Source: Nissolia schottii (Eukaryota; Streptophyta; Magnoliopsida; Fabales; Fabaceae). From it: a stretch of 64,000 nt of DNA. The position numbers and the translations under genes are program-made. Positions 44,101 to 55,490 of this stretch are shown in pieces. The notes under the pieces were generated by a model that was not told where the DNA came from, did not search any database, and worked only from the letters and a program-made list of their open reading frames with translations. The stretch's first letter is position 1; each line of letters begins with the position of its first letter. The stretch is taken from NCBI GenBank assembly GCA_003254905.1, contig QANU01045572.1:125741-189740 (forward strand), in the 5' to 3' direction.

Positions 44101-44617
44101 ACCCAAATGCCAGCAAAGAAGAAACCAGAAATTTATGCAGTGATGAAAAACAAAAGGGGGCGAGGCAAAAATACAGCGATACATTCGGAGCCAAAAGCAA
44201 AAGAATGAAGGAAAACTTACCAGAGCTAAGTCGCCAAGTGAAAGATGCACCAACGTAGAAGCAGCTTCCCCCAGGAACAATCGCCCACGACTCGGGAAAC
44301 CTTCTGAGAGGAAAACCTTCAAAGACGCAAGAAAGAAAATTCAAAAGGCAAGAGGAGCCAGCCGATTATAAGCGAAAAGGGAAGTGGAAACGAAACGTTT
44401 CCCACCAAAATAATAAATCTCCACCATCATTACAACTCTGCCACTCATCCCTCGGGAAGCCAAAACGCCCAAAAAGCGGGACACGTGGCGTCCATCAAAC
44501 GAGTTAGGAAGTCACACGTCACCGGTCGAATCCAACGATCTCCAAGAAGGGTATGAGCCTAACCGTCACCCCATCCGCGCAAGACAAGACTAACTCGGGC
44601 CACAGTAGCCTCGCGCC

Positions 44618-44634
44618 CCGAGTTGGGGGGCTCC
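44618..44634 (+). promoter_or_regulatory. Tat polypurine tract region
   Basis: CCGAGTTGGGGGGCTCC directly before the 3' LTR; the G-rich run is the likely plus-strand primer site, though interrupted by pyrimidines. Confidence 0.5.
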
Positions 44635-45053
44635 TGTTATGGACTGAGCCCATGCGGCCCATTCCGCGGAAATGACTCACCCAACCCGCCCGACTTACTA
44701 AAACCATCCTGGAGCAGGAAGCCCATCCCTTGGAAGAAACGTATTCGATCCGCGCATTGCGCCTTTCCACAGCGCGATCATCTCCCATCGCACCGGCAGT
44801 CTCGGAGTAACCAAGGCAATATGTCCGCAGATAATGAGGAGTGAATTAACTATCATCAACGCCTAACAGGTACATAAGAGAGATCAAGCACTCAGGTACA
44901 CCGGACCCTAATCTCATTTTCTCGTACCCTTATCTCCAACCTCTACTGACTTTGGCATCGGAGTCCTTGCAGGTACCCCGCCAGCCCAGACCACGTAGCC
45001 ATTTCAGACCTCGTCCGTGGAGCTCCGGAACCCAAAAGTACCCATCTGGTACA
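44635..45053 (+). repeat. Tat 3' LTR
   Basis: 419 bp, TGTTATGGACTG...CATCTGGTACA, followed by TCATT at 45054-45058 (5' partner TCATC at 27851-27855). Confidence 0.9.
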
Positions 45054-45058
45054 TCATT

Positions 45059-45300
45059 GAAAAGAGAAAATAGATTAAATAAAATGGAAGAAATAAAATA
45101 AAATATACATGATTTAAAAAAAATCAAAATTCTTGAATAAGGAATAAAGAGGAAGGAATTAGGAAGAAATAAAAAAAATGAAAATGAAAAGGGAAAGTAG
45201 TTAAAGAAAATGAAAGAAAGAAAATAAATTAATTAAACAAAATGAAAGAAAGAAAGAAAAACAAAAGCAATATACAAATTAAAAAAAAAAATCAAAATTC
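45059..45300. repeat. Purine-rich tandem repeat, block 3
   Basis: Same GAAAAGAGAAAATAGATTAA and GGAAGGAATTAGGAAGAAAT units as at 27407-27855; the array continues on the far side of the Tat element. Confidence 0.75.
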
Positions 45301-45612
45301 CCACAAAATGTCACGTAAACAATTTAAGGGGGGAATTGTCCAAATTTAGTATTATATATATGACTTTATTTAATTTACTTAAAATACTATTTTTCGTAAA
45401 TTAATAACCAAACTAATTCTTTAAAATAAAATTTATCTTAACTCAAACCTTTTATCTAAATTCTTCAGGAAAACTTACTTTGTTAGGTTGTTTAGTGAGG
45501 CTTGCAAGGCAAAAACTTTTTCAAAGCCCTAGTCACAACTCTGATAGGGTCATGACAATGTAATATTATAGTTTAGGTTAACTTGTAGTCAATGGAGCAA
45601 AGGTTTTTCAAT
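45301..45612. other. AT-rich stretch, no gene seen
   Basis: No convincing ORF, exon or repeat end. Confidence 0.45.
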
Positions 45613-45898
45613 AAGATCACATTTGTGCAAATGGAAGCTGACTCATTTTCACACATGATACTACTAGAAGTATGTAAGATGTGTTGAGTATTCTTGTCAT
45701 TGTTGGTATCTCTCTTTTTCCATGAATCTTATCGTCTGGAGCTTCATTCTCTTTCTAACTTCTTCATAGATGTTTTTACTTTTGCTTTTCGATTTTGCAC
45801 TTCTCCTGATTTCGTGCCTATCCCTTGATGGTTAATTTAGAGTATAGATTTGGTGTGACTCATCTGAACGACGGAGTTATCCTGATTTGATTTGATGG
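45613..45898. repeat. 285-bp direct repeat, copy 1
   Basis: Aligns with 47242-47525: AGATCACATTTGTG, ATGGAAGCTGA, GGAGCTTCATTCTCTTT, TATAGATTTGGTGTGAC and GATTTGATTTGATG occur in the same order. Non-coding in both copies. Confidence 0.8.
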
Positions 45899-47241
45899 TC
45901 TCAATGATGGTTAAGTTAAAGTATGGAGCAGCTAGTGACTTAAGCTATGTTTTTTTTTTTTTTTTTGTGGTTGACCAAGGAATATCCGTTGTGAATCGCC
46001 TTTAGTTTGTGGGAGTAACAATTTCCTGACCTTTTCTAGGATGGTGTTGGTAACATCCTCAATTTCATAATCATGATTAACTCACTACTAATAAGTAATA
46101 GATTAAGGATTATCACTTATTCGTAGTTTTGGACTAGCTAAGAGTTAATGGGTTAATGGAATAAATTTAATTTAATAATCTTGGATTAAAAATGTTTAGA
46201 CTAAATAAATTATAATTAATTAAGGTAAAATTAATATTTTATTAATTTTTATAGATTAATCCCTTAATCTCAATTAATTAGTCCTCATCCACCAATAATA
46301 CTTTAGATAATTAAATCTATGATTCTAATATGATGCATATAATATCTTTTCTTTTGTGTTTGAAATTTTTACCCAAAAATGGATAAAGTTTAACATTTAT
46401 CAACTTTATATCACACACCTCTCACACACTAACATTTCGCCACAATCATTAGTATCTTTGATGCTTATGACACACCAGAGGTCCACTATCCATAGGAGGA
46501 TCCCATACTAGTTGTTGAGCCTGTACACATCCCAGAGCCACCATCATTAGTACCTGTGAGCCTCTTCTGAATGGTGCAACTACACATATTCACTGCGAGT
46601 GATAATTTGAATCAAGTGAAGCAAATGACTGTTACAGATTTGGGTTATGTTTAGGGTTTAGGGTTTAGGGTTTAGGGTTTACGGCTAATGGTTACTTATT
46701 TGAGGGTCTTTACTGTGGTTAATGAAGGTTCCTGATATTGACTTTAGTGTTAATTAAGGTGGAGTCGTGATAAATTTTCTAGGTGGCACACATTTGCTAG
46801 AATGGAGATTTTTTGGATTAGGAAATTATTGATTTTATTTTATTTACTTTGTGGACTAGTTCACTTAGAGGCTAAGTTTATTTGGTAAGCAAGTTGACTT
46901 GGTAAGTAAGTTTGTTTGGTGGGCAAATCTGGGTTGGGTTTAGCTTCAAATTTTAAGTATTCTTGTATGATCAAATTATTTACTCTCATAGTGAAATAAA
47001 TTCCTCTTGATGGACATGAGTATGAATTTTTTAAATCACATTAATCTATGTGTATTAATATGTTCATTTGTAATTTTCTTTACATTGTTTATGCATTATA
47101 TTTTTGCAGTAATGTCTCATGATCAAAGAGGCCAATCTGCTGCGTGTTTTTCCCAACAAGCATGATGATCAATTTTTTTCTTTTTTTTTGGTCTACAAAA
47201 ATTTACGTGGGTTTGACGTCGATCATCCCACTAGGGTTAGT
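45899..47241. other. AT-rich sequence between the direct repeats
   Basis: Contains a T16 run at about 45951-45966 and a telomere-type repeat at 46650-46681. At 46440-46570 a short coding-like segment reads PEVHYP and EPVHIPEPPSL on the + strand with stops on either side; not assigned. No gene supported. Confidence 0.45.
46650..46681 (+). repeat. Interstitial telomere repeat (TTTAGGG)4
   Basis: Four perfect TTTAGGG units plus a partial one. Far too short for a telomere; a fossil of break repair or of telomere-derived sequence. Confidence 0.9.
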
Positions 47242-47525
47242 GAGATCACATTTGTGTAAATGGAAGCTGATAATTTCATAGAACACGGTACTGCTATAGG
47301 TTTGTAAGATGTGTTAAGTATTCTTATCATTGTTGGTATATTTTTGACATGCATCTTATTGTGTGGAGCTTCATTCTCTTTACGACTCTGCCATAGACGT
47401 TTTTGCTTTTGCTTTTCAATTCCTCACTTCTCTTGAGTTCGTGCCCTCACCTTAACGATTAATTCGGCGTATAGATTTGGTGTGACCCGTTTGAATGACA
47501 GATTTACCCTGATTTGATTTGATGT
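47242..47525. repeat. 285-bp direct repeat, copy 2
   Basis: Second copy of 45613-45898, about 1.63 kb downstream; the long-TIR element begins directly at its end. Confidence 0.8.
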
Positions 47526-47526
47526 T

Positions 47527-48186
47527 CTTTGTACTATGGTTGTTGTGCACTTAATCCTCTAATGTTACAAAATGTGCAATTTGACCCCTTATGCTTTCTC
47601 AATAGTGCAAATAAGACCTTCTGTCATTTTTAATGTTTAAAAAGTTCGTTAGTATACATGTGTCTGTCACATGATGTATTGTAAGGACAAAAGTATCTTT
47701 TCTTTAAAATATAAATAAAATAAAAACTAATTTTTTGAGAACAAAACATGGATAAAAAGAGAAAAATAGCATCGACAACAGCAGAAATCAGAAGCAACTG
47801 CCAAAGAAAAATGGAAAAAAGCAAAGAACAAAGGGCGACACAAGAGGTGATGTAGGAGGCGGGCGAAGTCTGCAGCAGTAGTGATAAGCACGAAAGGAGT
47901 TAGAGCATTGTGTTCTGTTTAGAAAAGGAGATGGAGGTCATTGTGAAAGGGTTTGGGGGGAATTGAGTTCTATTTTTTTAAAAATTATTTTTCTTTTATT
48001 TTTATTTTAAAGAAAGAGTAATTTTGTCATTATAATACATTATGTGACTGACACACATATACTAACGGACCTTTTAGACGTTAAAAGAGACATAATGTCT
48101 TATTGGTACTATTTTAAAAGCTTAGGTGGTCGAATTTCACATTTTACAATGTTAAGAGATTAAGTACATAACAACTATAATACAAG
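47527..48186. mobile_element. MULE-like element with TIRs of about 170 bp
   Basis: The left end (TTGTACTATGGTTGTTGTGC) and the reverse complement of the right end (TTGTATTATAGTTGTTATG) match for about 170 bp, through CCGTTAGTATA / TTCGTTAGTATA and CACATGATGTATTGTAA / CACATAATGTATTATAA. The internal 300 bp is AT-rich and non-coding. TIRs this long fit a Mutator-like MITE; a clear 9-bp TSD was not found. Confidence 0.7.
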
Positions 48187-48421
48187 AGCGTAAGTTGTTA
48201 TTAACCATAAAATAAATTTAAAGTTGAGTACAGGGTAACCATTTTGTACTCAGACACTAGATGAAATTTCTCTGAGTGACATTAATTTAAGAGTCATGCT
48301 AGACAACTAAACTAAATTTATTGACAAAATATTTGACGAAAAATATGAATAATAGTTGGATAAAATAAAATTTTAAGACCGCCTATCAACCCTTTCCGGT
48401 GCATAAAAAATATACAAAAAT

Positions 48422-48634
48422 GCTACATATACATCTAATCTTATACACTCATACATACACCATTAATAATGCACAAATTTTATTCTCATGAGTGCATAAA
48501 CATTACAAACTTATAGATGATATTCTAAATTATACTTAATTAAGTGCACAAATTTTACAAACATTAAAACACAAACTTTATGTATATAAGTATAGGGTGT
48601 ATATATGATGTATACTTTTTGGTGTACGTGTAGC
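48422..48634. mobile_element. Short MITE (copy 2)
   Basis: 213 bp with inverted ends GCTACATATACATC and the complement of GTGTACGTGTAGC; interior matches 9781-9980 in the ABCB intron. Non-coding. Confidence 0.7.
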
Positions 48635-48766
48635 TAGACTTAAAAATATATATGTTATATTATTCTAGTGATTGAATTCGGTCAAAAACTCTTCACATTT
48701 TATCATTTAACCAAAAGCTAGTGCTCACTGGCAAGCTTCGCGAACTGAGATCCAATAAATAAGCTT

Positions 48767-48772
48767 CACGTG
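48767..48772. promoter_or_regulatory. G-box (CACGTG) upstream of the coiled-coil gene
   Basis: CACGTG 43 bp upstream of the predicted ATG at 48815. A common plant bHLH/bZIP site; with a single six-base match the role is conjecture. Confidence 0.35.
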
Positions 48773-48814
48773 TCAGAGGCGGTTATAGTACAAGCTACTG
48801 CAGAAGGAAAGTCT

Positions 48815-50247
48815 ATGGCGGGAACGGAAAAGGATCCACAGAGGCAACTCTTGAGCCTCATCCACTATTTCGCCACTGAGAAATCTCGAGGAGGTACCTT
48901 CGTTGTGATCTCCCAGTTTTCTCCCGTTTGTTCACCCAGAAAATCAACAATCAATACTGATTTCACGCCGTGAACCACAATTTTCTTTTCGAAAGAACGA
49001 ATAAGCTCCTCTAGGTTTAATTAGGCACGCACATTCTCTCAGTAACACAAACAGACGATTTTCTTTTTCTTTTTTTTTTTTTTTTNNNNNNNNNNNNNNN
49101 NNNNNNNNNNNNNNNNNNNNNNNNNNNNNNNNNNNNNNNNNNNNNNNNNNNNNNNNNNNNNNNNNNNNNNNNNNNNNNNNNNNNNNNNNNNNNNNNNNNN
49201 NNNNNNNNNNNNNNNNNNNNNNNNNNNNNNNNNNNNNNNNNNNNNNNNNNNNNNNNNNNNNNNNNNNNNNNNNNNNNNNNNNNNNNNNNNNNNNNNNNNN
49301 NNNNNNNNNNNNNNNNNNNNNNNNNNNNNNNNNNNNNNNNNNNNNNNNNNNNNNNNNNTTTTTTTTTTTTTTGTATTCTTATATTTGAACTTTCTCTCAT
49401 TAAAACCGCCTCTTCTGCAAATCGTGCCTTCGTTACTGAAGAATGAAGAAGCAGCTCTACGGTAACAAATTTCACCTCGCACCAGTGCTCATTTCAATCA
49501 ACTTGGAAATAAAATTATAGGCTTAATATATTGTACATGTCTTGCGTGCGTGCTAAGTTTTCTTACATTTTTGCAGTGAGCAATTCATCCGCCACATGCT
49601 TGATATGAATGCCGAGATAAGGTTCATCTCGTTGGCAGAAATATCATGCATTAATCAAATGGATCATCCTTTTTGTTTTATTTTTCTGAAATTTGGGGCA
49701 CATTAATAGAATATCAATGATCAATTTTGAGTCCAACTTTGCTACTGTAGTGTTTTTATTACTTGCTTCGTGTCCTGCCACTGTTTGCTAGAATTTTTGA
49801 CCCCCTTATAAGCCCATATTGCTGATTCTTGGTGAGGTTTGAACACTATTTATGTCTTAAGAGGTAGGCCTGCCTAATGTGACTTGAGTAAAACTGAAGG
49901 TGGCTTTTAAAATTGTTTAAATTAGATTATCTTGTGAATTAGTCTTGTATGTTCATAATGACATTATGACAATTGTCTAATCCTTTGTCTATTTACAAGC
50001 ACATACGTGCATTGCATTTCTCGGAGACATATTATTTAATGCCTTTGATTTTAAAATTTCCTCAAACATCCTCCTAAACACCCCCAAAAGAAGCATAATA
50101 ATTTGTGTTGATGAATACGGTATTGCATATTTCTCAAAATTTTGCCATATAAAAAACTTGATAAAACACTAGTCACCCGGTAAGTTCCTGTGATATATCT
50201 TACATCTAGTAACTTACTATTATATTTATATTATTATTATTATTATT

Positions 50248-50279
<32 letters not shown>

Positions 50280-51695
50280 TATCATCATCATCATCATCAT
50301 CATTGTTGTTGTTATTATTATTATTATTATTGTTATTACTTGAAACCTAACAGTAAAGTTACTATTTCCTTATTAAATGCAGGAAATTTCAAGAGAGCAT
50401 AATTACTTGCAACATTGATGCAGTAGATTGTGCAGCATCTACAGGTTCTGTGATTCTTTTAACTGTTAGAGATTTGTAAATAACATTTTTACTAACAAAA
50501 TGCTACACCTTTGAAGAGGAGAAAAAAGCTGCCAAATATGTCCGAGTCTTTAATAGCATACCTTTGTTTAAGTGTTCTGTGAATCTCTTTGTGCACGGCT
50601 CACACTCATCTTCCTTTTATCCATCTCTTTGAATTTTAACACACTATTCAACAGTATTAAGGTTTCCTACTTGAAGTCTGTGTCTAAAAATTAAGGATGC
50701 ACTTGAATTTGTTTTAGATGCACCACAAGTAACTATGAAAGAGAATGATGCTGAAGCTTCTTTAAGAGCTCTTGAAAGTACGCTTTTGGAGACATTATGT
50801 CAAACAACTAAAGAGGATGAGGAATACCATGCGCAACAAGAAATTCATAAGAACGTAAGTTGATAATCAAATGTTGAAAAACCCAGGTTCCTTCCATATT
50901 ATGTCTTTATTTCCTTCTTTTTCACCATTTCTTAAGGCAAGGACAACGTGCAGGTCCACCGGGAATTGATTGATTGTGAAAGAAAGGTGACTTTATTGAA
51001 CATGATAGCCACAGAAACAAAAGCATTGCAGAATCTGACCATATATCCTTATGAATACTAAAGTGGTACAGTTTTCTTTATATCTATATTCTGTGCTTCG
51101 CCGTTTACACCATACAACCCATAAAGCATTCCTTTGAAGATGTATTTGACATCTATCAAATTGTTCATGATGATATTAAAATATGCTTAAGTGGTTAGCA
51201 TGCTCCGTTCTTATTATGCACCGTTTGAATATCTTTTGTGTTGAATTGATTATTGAGAAATTGTAGAAGGGAAATTTGGATCAGTATATGGATATAAACA
51301 GCCAAAAAAATTGAGATCTTCACTATCTAGATTCTTGACGTTCTTTGGATTTAACCCCAACATAAAAGTACAAGTAAAAAACTACAAGAAAAGGAAAACA
51401 ATTTGCAAATTTTATTAGAACAGAAAAATATGCTTATGTATCACATTTCTGCCCCTAATTTCTTTCAGTACAGGTTATGCTGGTTCTTTTGATATTAGTA
51501 CTATATATGTCGATAAAATATTTTAATGGGAGCAGTTGAGTTATGTCCTTAACTGAAAACAAGCAGTCATCAAAACTAGAAGCAACATACAGTTCACTTG
51601 GCGAGGAGCTTCAAAGAAGATGCGTGTGTCCTAGTTGTCATGTGGACAATTTGGATGCTGTCAGTGCACTTCTGCTGGCAAACGAGGATAAATGA
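48815..51695 (+). CDS. Multi-exon plant coiled-coil protein with C-terminal Cys motif, family not identified
   Basis: Exon 1 48815-48893 (ATG, MAGTEKDPQRQLLSLIHYFA, donor GGTACC). A gap follows. An exon ends at 49461 (NEEAALR, donor GTAACA); then 49577-49621 (EQFIRHMLDMNAEIR), 50383-50444 (KFQESIITCNIDAVDC), 50718-50854 (ENDAEASLRALESTLLE), 50954-50986 or longer (VHRELIDCERK) and 51567-51695 (KLEATYSSLGEELQRRC, then VCPSCHVDN, stop TGA). All joins keep phase with GT-AG sites. The protein is short, charged and helical, with a CxCxxC-like C-terminus. The stretch after 50986 stays open to a TAA at 51058, so an alternative shorter end exists. I do not recognise the family; coiled-coil chromosome or cytoskeletal proteins are possible. 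At least one exon is probably hidden in the gap. Confidence 0.72.
49086..49358. other. Assembly gap (273 N) inside a poly-T tract
   Basis: Flanked by T runs on both sides (49068-49085 and 49359-49372), so the gap replaces an unresolved homopolymer region in an early intron of the coiled-coil gene, and perhaps an exon. Confidence 0.99.
50221..50338. repeat. Compound trinucleotide microsatellite
   Basis: (TTA)n, (TCA)n, (TTG)n and (TTA)n in succession within an intron of the coiled-coil gene. Read in frame it gives runs of Tyr and His, an artefact. Likely length-polymorphic. Confidence 0.95.
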
Positions 51696-52600
51696 TGTCT
51701 TGTAAGTTGTCTACTTCTTGACTGGACAATTAGTAGAGGCTGCAATAATACTGAACTTTGTCTATGTTGTGTGGTTTAAATTAGCCTTGCGTTCTTCTAG
51801 CTATGACTATGACAACCTGTTCTTTCTTATCTTTCTTTCTCAATAGATTGCATTAGCAAATGACCAATAATGTCTGTGGTACCATACACTTTTATATATG
51901 AACTTTTATGTAGTTTGGTACGACTTTTTCACGAAACAGCCATGATACATCTTGATTCTCAACAGCCACAGAAATTACAATACCTAAGCAGTTGCCATCC
52001 AACTTTAACCTTCCAAGTTCAACATCCAGAAAATACTGGGTTTGTTGAAATTTAGGGAAGGAATTGGGTACCAGTTTTATGATAAACCTAGTCTTGTGAC
52101 ATTATAGTATAGATGGGTTAGCAATTGAGCATAAGCACGGTGCAGCCTTCTACATTCTTCGTGACAATAACAGCAAGGTAGACTTTCCCCTTGCTTCGCC
52201 CATCGTGTATGGCCATAATTAATGAGAAACATGACACTAAACTAGGAATTTCATTTTCAATGAGGCCGTATTATGCTGTACTGAATAGGATTTCTATATA
52301 ATTTTGTTTTTTAAATTGAAATCATAACTGCCAGATAAGCCCAGAGAACATACAGAAATAGGTACAAGTTGCTGGGGTAATATTTTGCAATGCAGCTGGT
52401 CCTCTGTTTGATGAGCAATGACTTAATTTCAATGTACTATGACGAGAATGTGCAACGCGTCGGTCAGAAAACATTTTTAATTTTAATTTTAATTTTTCAA
52501 TTTTTTTTTTCATTACTAAAATGATGAAGTTGCTCTACTTTCCTGTGCCATACAATTCGATGACACCCTTTTAAAGAGATGCGTATACATGCCAGCTTAA
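51696..52600. other. 3' flank of the coiled-coil gene, nothing assigned
   Basis: AT-rich. A 61-codon frame ending 52055 (HLDSQQPQKLQYLSS, TFQVQHPENTG) and a short coding-like segment at 52105-52165 (EHKHGAAFYILRDNN) look less random than their surroundings and might be exons of the same or another gene, but splice sites and phase are not convincing. Confidence 0.4.
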
Positions 52601-52893
52601 TCCGCGTCTAAGAACCAACGGGTTGGATTGGGTGGTCTTAAGGTAGAAAGTTGCAGAAGACAGAAAAATGGAAGGAAGGAATCAATGATTGATTCATCAT
52701 TCTCACTGAGTTGGTATTGAACCGATAGGTTCTGTTATATACTACAAAAAGCCAATTTTATGACAACTAACCGAGTAACAAATTCAAAACTAACTTTCTA
52801 ACTAAAGCTAACTTCGTCATACTATAAATAGTTGCATAACTAACTGTTAACTAAGACTCATTAAAAGACTTTAATTAACTTTGTTACTCCTCC

Positions 52894-53970
52894 TCAAGTA
52901 GGAAGGTAAAGATCAAACAACCCCAACTTGGAAACAATGGCATGAAACTGAGTAGCAGTGACTGCTTTGGTGAGCAAATAAGCAAGTTGAAATTTAACTT
53001 TGACATGAGAGAGCACAATGACACGTGAATTTACATTTTTGCGGATGAAACGACAATCAATTTTGATATGCTTTGATCGCTTATGGAATGAATGATTGGT
53101 GGCAAGATGAATGGCAGCTTGATTGTCGTAAAAGACCATAGCTGTGTTCGAAACCACTTCAAAGTCCTTGAGCAAGGTGTTGAGCCAAGCAATGGCAAAG
53201 AGTGCCTTGTATTTGGCCTCTGTAGAAGATTTGGACACAATAACCTATTTCTTTGATTTCTATGAAATCAATGAATTACCTAAGAAGACACAATCTTGTG
53301 GCGGAATGCCTTGTATCGGAACAATTTCCCCAATCAGCATTTGTATAGCCTTTTAGTTGCAAGGATGAAGAAGCACTGAAGAATAAACCTCTTCTTGGTG
53401 ATCCATTAATAAAACGCAGCAAGTGATGAACAACATGTAAATGAGGAACACGCGAAGCTGCAATGAATTGGTTCAATATATTTATAGCATAAGTGATTTC
53501 AGGCCTAGAAATGGTGAGATATATGAGGCAGCCAATGAGCCGTCTATACTGAGAGATATCCCCTAATAAGTCTCTATCTGTCGCATTCATCTTGATGTTG
53601 GGATCCATTGGTAAGGAAGTCGGTTTTGAATCTAAGAAACCTGTTTCTTTTAGTAAGGAAATAGCATATTTGCATTGAGACAAACATATGCCACGAGGTG
53701 ATCATGCAATCTCCAATCCTAGAAAATATTTCAAATCACCAATTACTTTCAGTTTGAAGAATGACTGCAGTTGATGTTTGACAGTTGCAACAAGTGTAGG
53801 AGAAGGACTTGCAACAATGATATCGTCCACATACACTACAAGGACAACCAAATCCTGTCTTGGTCCTGAATGAAAAAGAGAGTAATTACTCTTAGATTGG
53901 ATGAAACTAGCAGCAGTCAGAGTGGTCAAAAATTTGTGAAACCATTGCCTTGATGCTTGTCTTAAGCCAT
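52894..53970 (-). pseudogene. Copia RT C-terminal part and RNase H, broken
   Basis: Read on the - strand: SIYGLRQASRQW (about 53950), VVYVDDIIVA (RT active site, about 53830), DLKYFLGLEIA, a stop near 53700, then SQCKYAISLLKETGFLDSK, YRRLIGCLIYLTISRPEITY, the RNase H start KGYTNADWGNCSDTRHSAT, a second break near 53240, and STEAKYKALF, FYDNQAAIHLATN and KHIKIDCRFIR to the stop at 52894. The catalytic YVDD is kept, but stops and shifts break the frame at least twice. RNase H keeps its DADW-like motif as NADW, with the first Asp changed to Asn. Confidence 0.85.
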
Positions 53971-54050
53971 AGATGGACTTATGTAATCAGCATACAAGAT
54001 GCTCACGCTGCCCCTTAACAGAATAACCAAGAGGCAAATCCATATATACT

Positions 54051-55485
54051 TGATAGAGGGATTTTATCCCATATGTTTATGTTTCATAATCGAACATTGA
54101 ATCCTAAAAATGTGTGGTTTTAATGCCTAATTAATATGTTTTGCACATTATCCTCTCTTGTGAGGAATTGAGAAAAATGCAATTTAAGGCACCATTTTAG
54201 AAATCAATTTGTATATTTTTTTTGGTTCCTTTTTAGTTTTCTATTTTGAGTGCAGAAAAATAAATTGCTAAGAGGATTAATGAAGATTTAAAGGAGATTA
54301 GATAAGATAGAAATTTTGAAGAAGAGATTTGAAGAGAAGATTTGGATCATAAAATATAAATTTGAATTCAAATTCAAAAAGATTTGGTCAAAAATTTGCT
54401 GAGGATATTTTAACACTACCTTTGTCATGGATTTTGCGCCAGGATAGAGGTTGAATCGCGATTTAAATTCAACTACAAAGTTATAAATTTATCTCTTAAC
54501 TTTAATTGAAGACTTAAATCACCTCAATCCGATATCTGTAGCCAAAGTTATCACTATTTTACTAATTGTTGTTTAAAAGTACGAGATTTTCACTCACTTT
54601 AGGCCCATCCTTTATAAATAGACATCCTCTCTCAATACTCTCTCAACACTCAGCCTCTACTTTTATTTTCTGCATTTTTCCCTTTTATTTTATGCACTTT
54701 AGGTTTATGTTAGCAGTGCTTAGTTATTAGTTCTTGTTGAAGCGCTTGCATTGACAACTTAAGCTCCCAATTATTTGCGAAGTTCTTCTGTTATTTTATT
54801 CATATTTTGTTATTTTAATTCTACGTTATTTTCTACTCTTTTCTTTGTTATTTAATTTATTTATCATGTGTTTTTATGCTTCACCCATGGAGGCGTAGTT
54901 TCCTTAATATCTTGCATGCGGTAGCTCTAGATTAGGATTTAATTGGAGATTCTTGCGCTTAATGTTTATTCATGATTTGTTCTGCCCCTAATTAGTAATA
55001 TAGCGATTGCATGTTATTGGTTAGGGTTGATTATAGATTAACAGATCTTGACGATCGTAGAATTTATTGATTTAAGATTTGTAAATTTTTTGCGGAAACT
55101 AATTAGATCTAATTAGTTTGTGTAATTAATGCTTAGGGGATTGACGATCATAGTCTCTTAAGTGAATTACGTGTTAGTTAGAGATTTCAACTAACAACAA
55201 CATCCCCTTTTATGAATAATTAATTAGGGAATCGATGACAATAAATCCTTGAATCTAGCAATGTCGTAGGTAGGATATTGCTTTAATTATTGTTGATTTA
55301 CTTTTGTTTTAATTTCCCTTTTAAAATCAATTCAAACCCCCTATTAATTGCACTTGGAGTTGGCTTGTAAATCTCTTCCTTAGAGACGACCTAGGTTAGC
55401 CTTTGTACTTCGTTTTGGGATTTTTTTAGTTTTATAAATTATTATTTGATCACACATTGGAATTTAACAACATTTTAGTGTGTCA
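54051..55485 (+). mobile_element. F2 solo-LTR-like element (copy at 54 kb)
   Basis: 1435 bp, TGATAGAGGG...AGTGTGTCA, flanked by the perfect duplication ATACT (54046-54050, 55486-55490). Its removal rejoins the copia RT frame. It shares with 58743-60303 the words ATGTGTGG(T/G)TTTAA, TATCTTGCATGCGGTA, ATAGCGATTGCATGTTATT and GAGACGACCTAGGTTA. TATAAATA at 54613-54620. No CCGCTSAGCGG cluster in this copy. No coding domain. Confidence 0.9.
54613..54620 (+). promoter_or_regulatory. TATA box of the F2 copy at 54 kb
   Basis: TATAAATA followed by a CT-rich leader (ACATCCTCTCTCAATACTC), about 560 bp into the element, as expected for the U3/R border of an LTR. Confidence 0.55.
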
Positions 55486-55490
55486 ATACT

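Larger units (their letters stand above)
27856..45053 (+). mobile_element. Ty3/gypsy Tat-lineage (Grande-like) retrotransposon, decayed, with two nested insertions
   Basis: LTRs 27856-28270 and 44635-45053 (about 94% alike), TSD TCATC/TCATT with one change, primer site 28273, gag-pol on the + strand and an antisense ORF before the 3' LTR. Lineage is shown by the second, archaeal-type RNase H after the ordinary one and by the antisense gypsy-type-transposon ORF. Insertions of F1 at 31243-34493 and 39290-42186 add 6.2 kb. A 1.8-kb duplication with an N gap adds more, leaving about 9.2 kb of original element. Confidence 0.92.

Noticed and set aside
46650-46681. Chromosome end
   Set aside because: Only four TTTAGGG units flanked by ordinary DNA; interstitial.
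49017-49482. Two - strand ORFs of about 150 codons
   Set aside because: They cross the N run and poly-T flanks (Lys runs); artefacts.
50190-50402. Tyr/His-rich 70-codon ORF
   Set aside because: Direct translation of a trinucleotide microsatellite in an intron.
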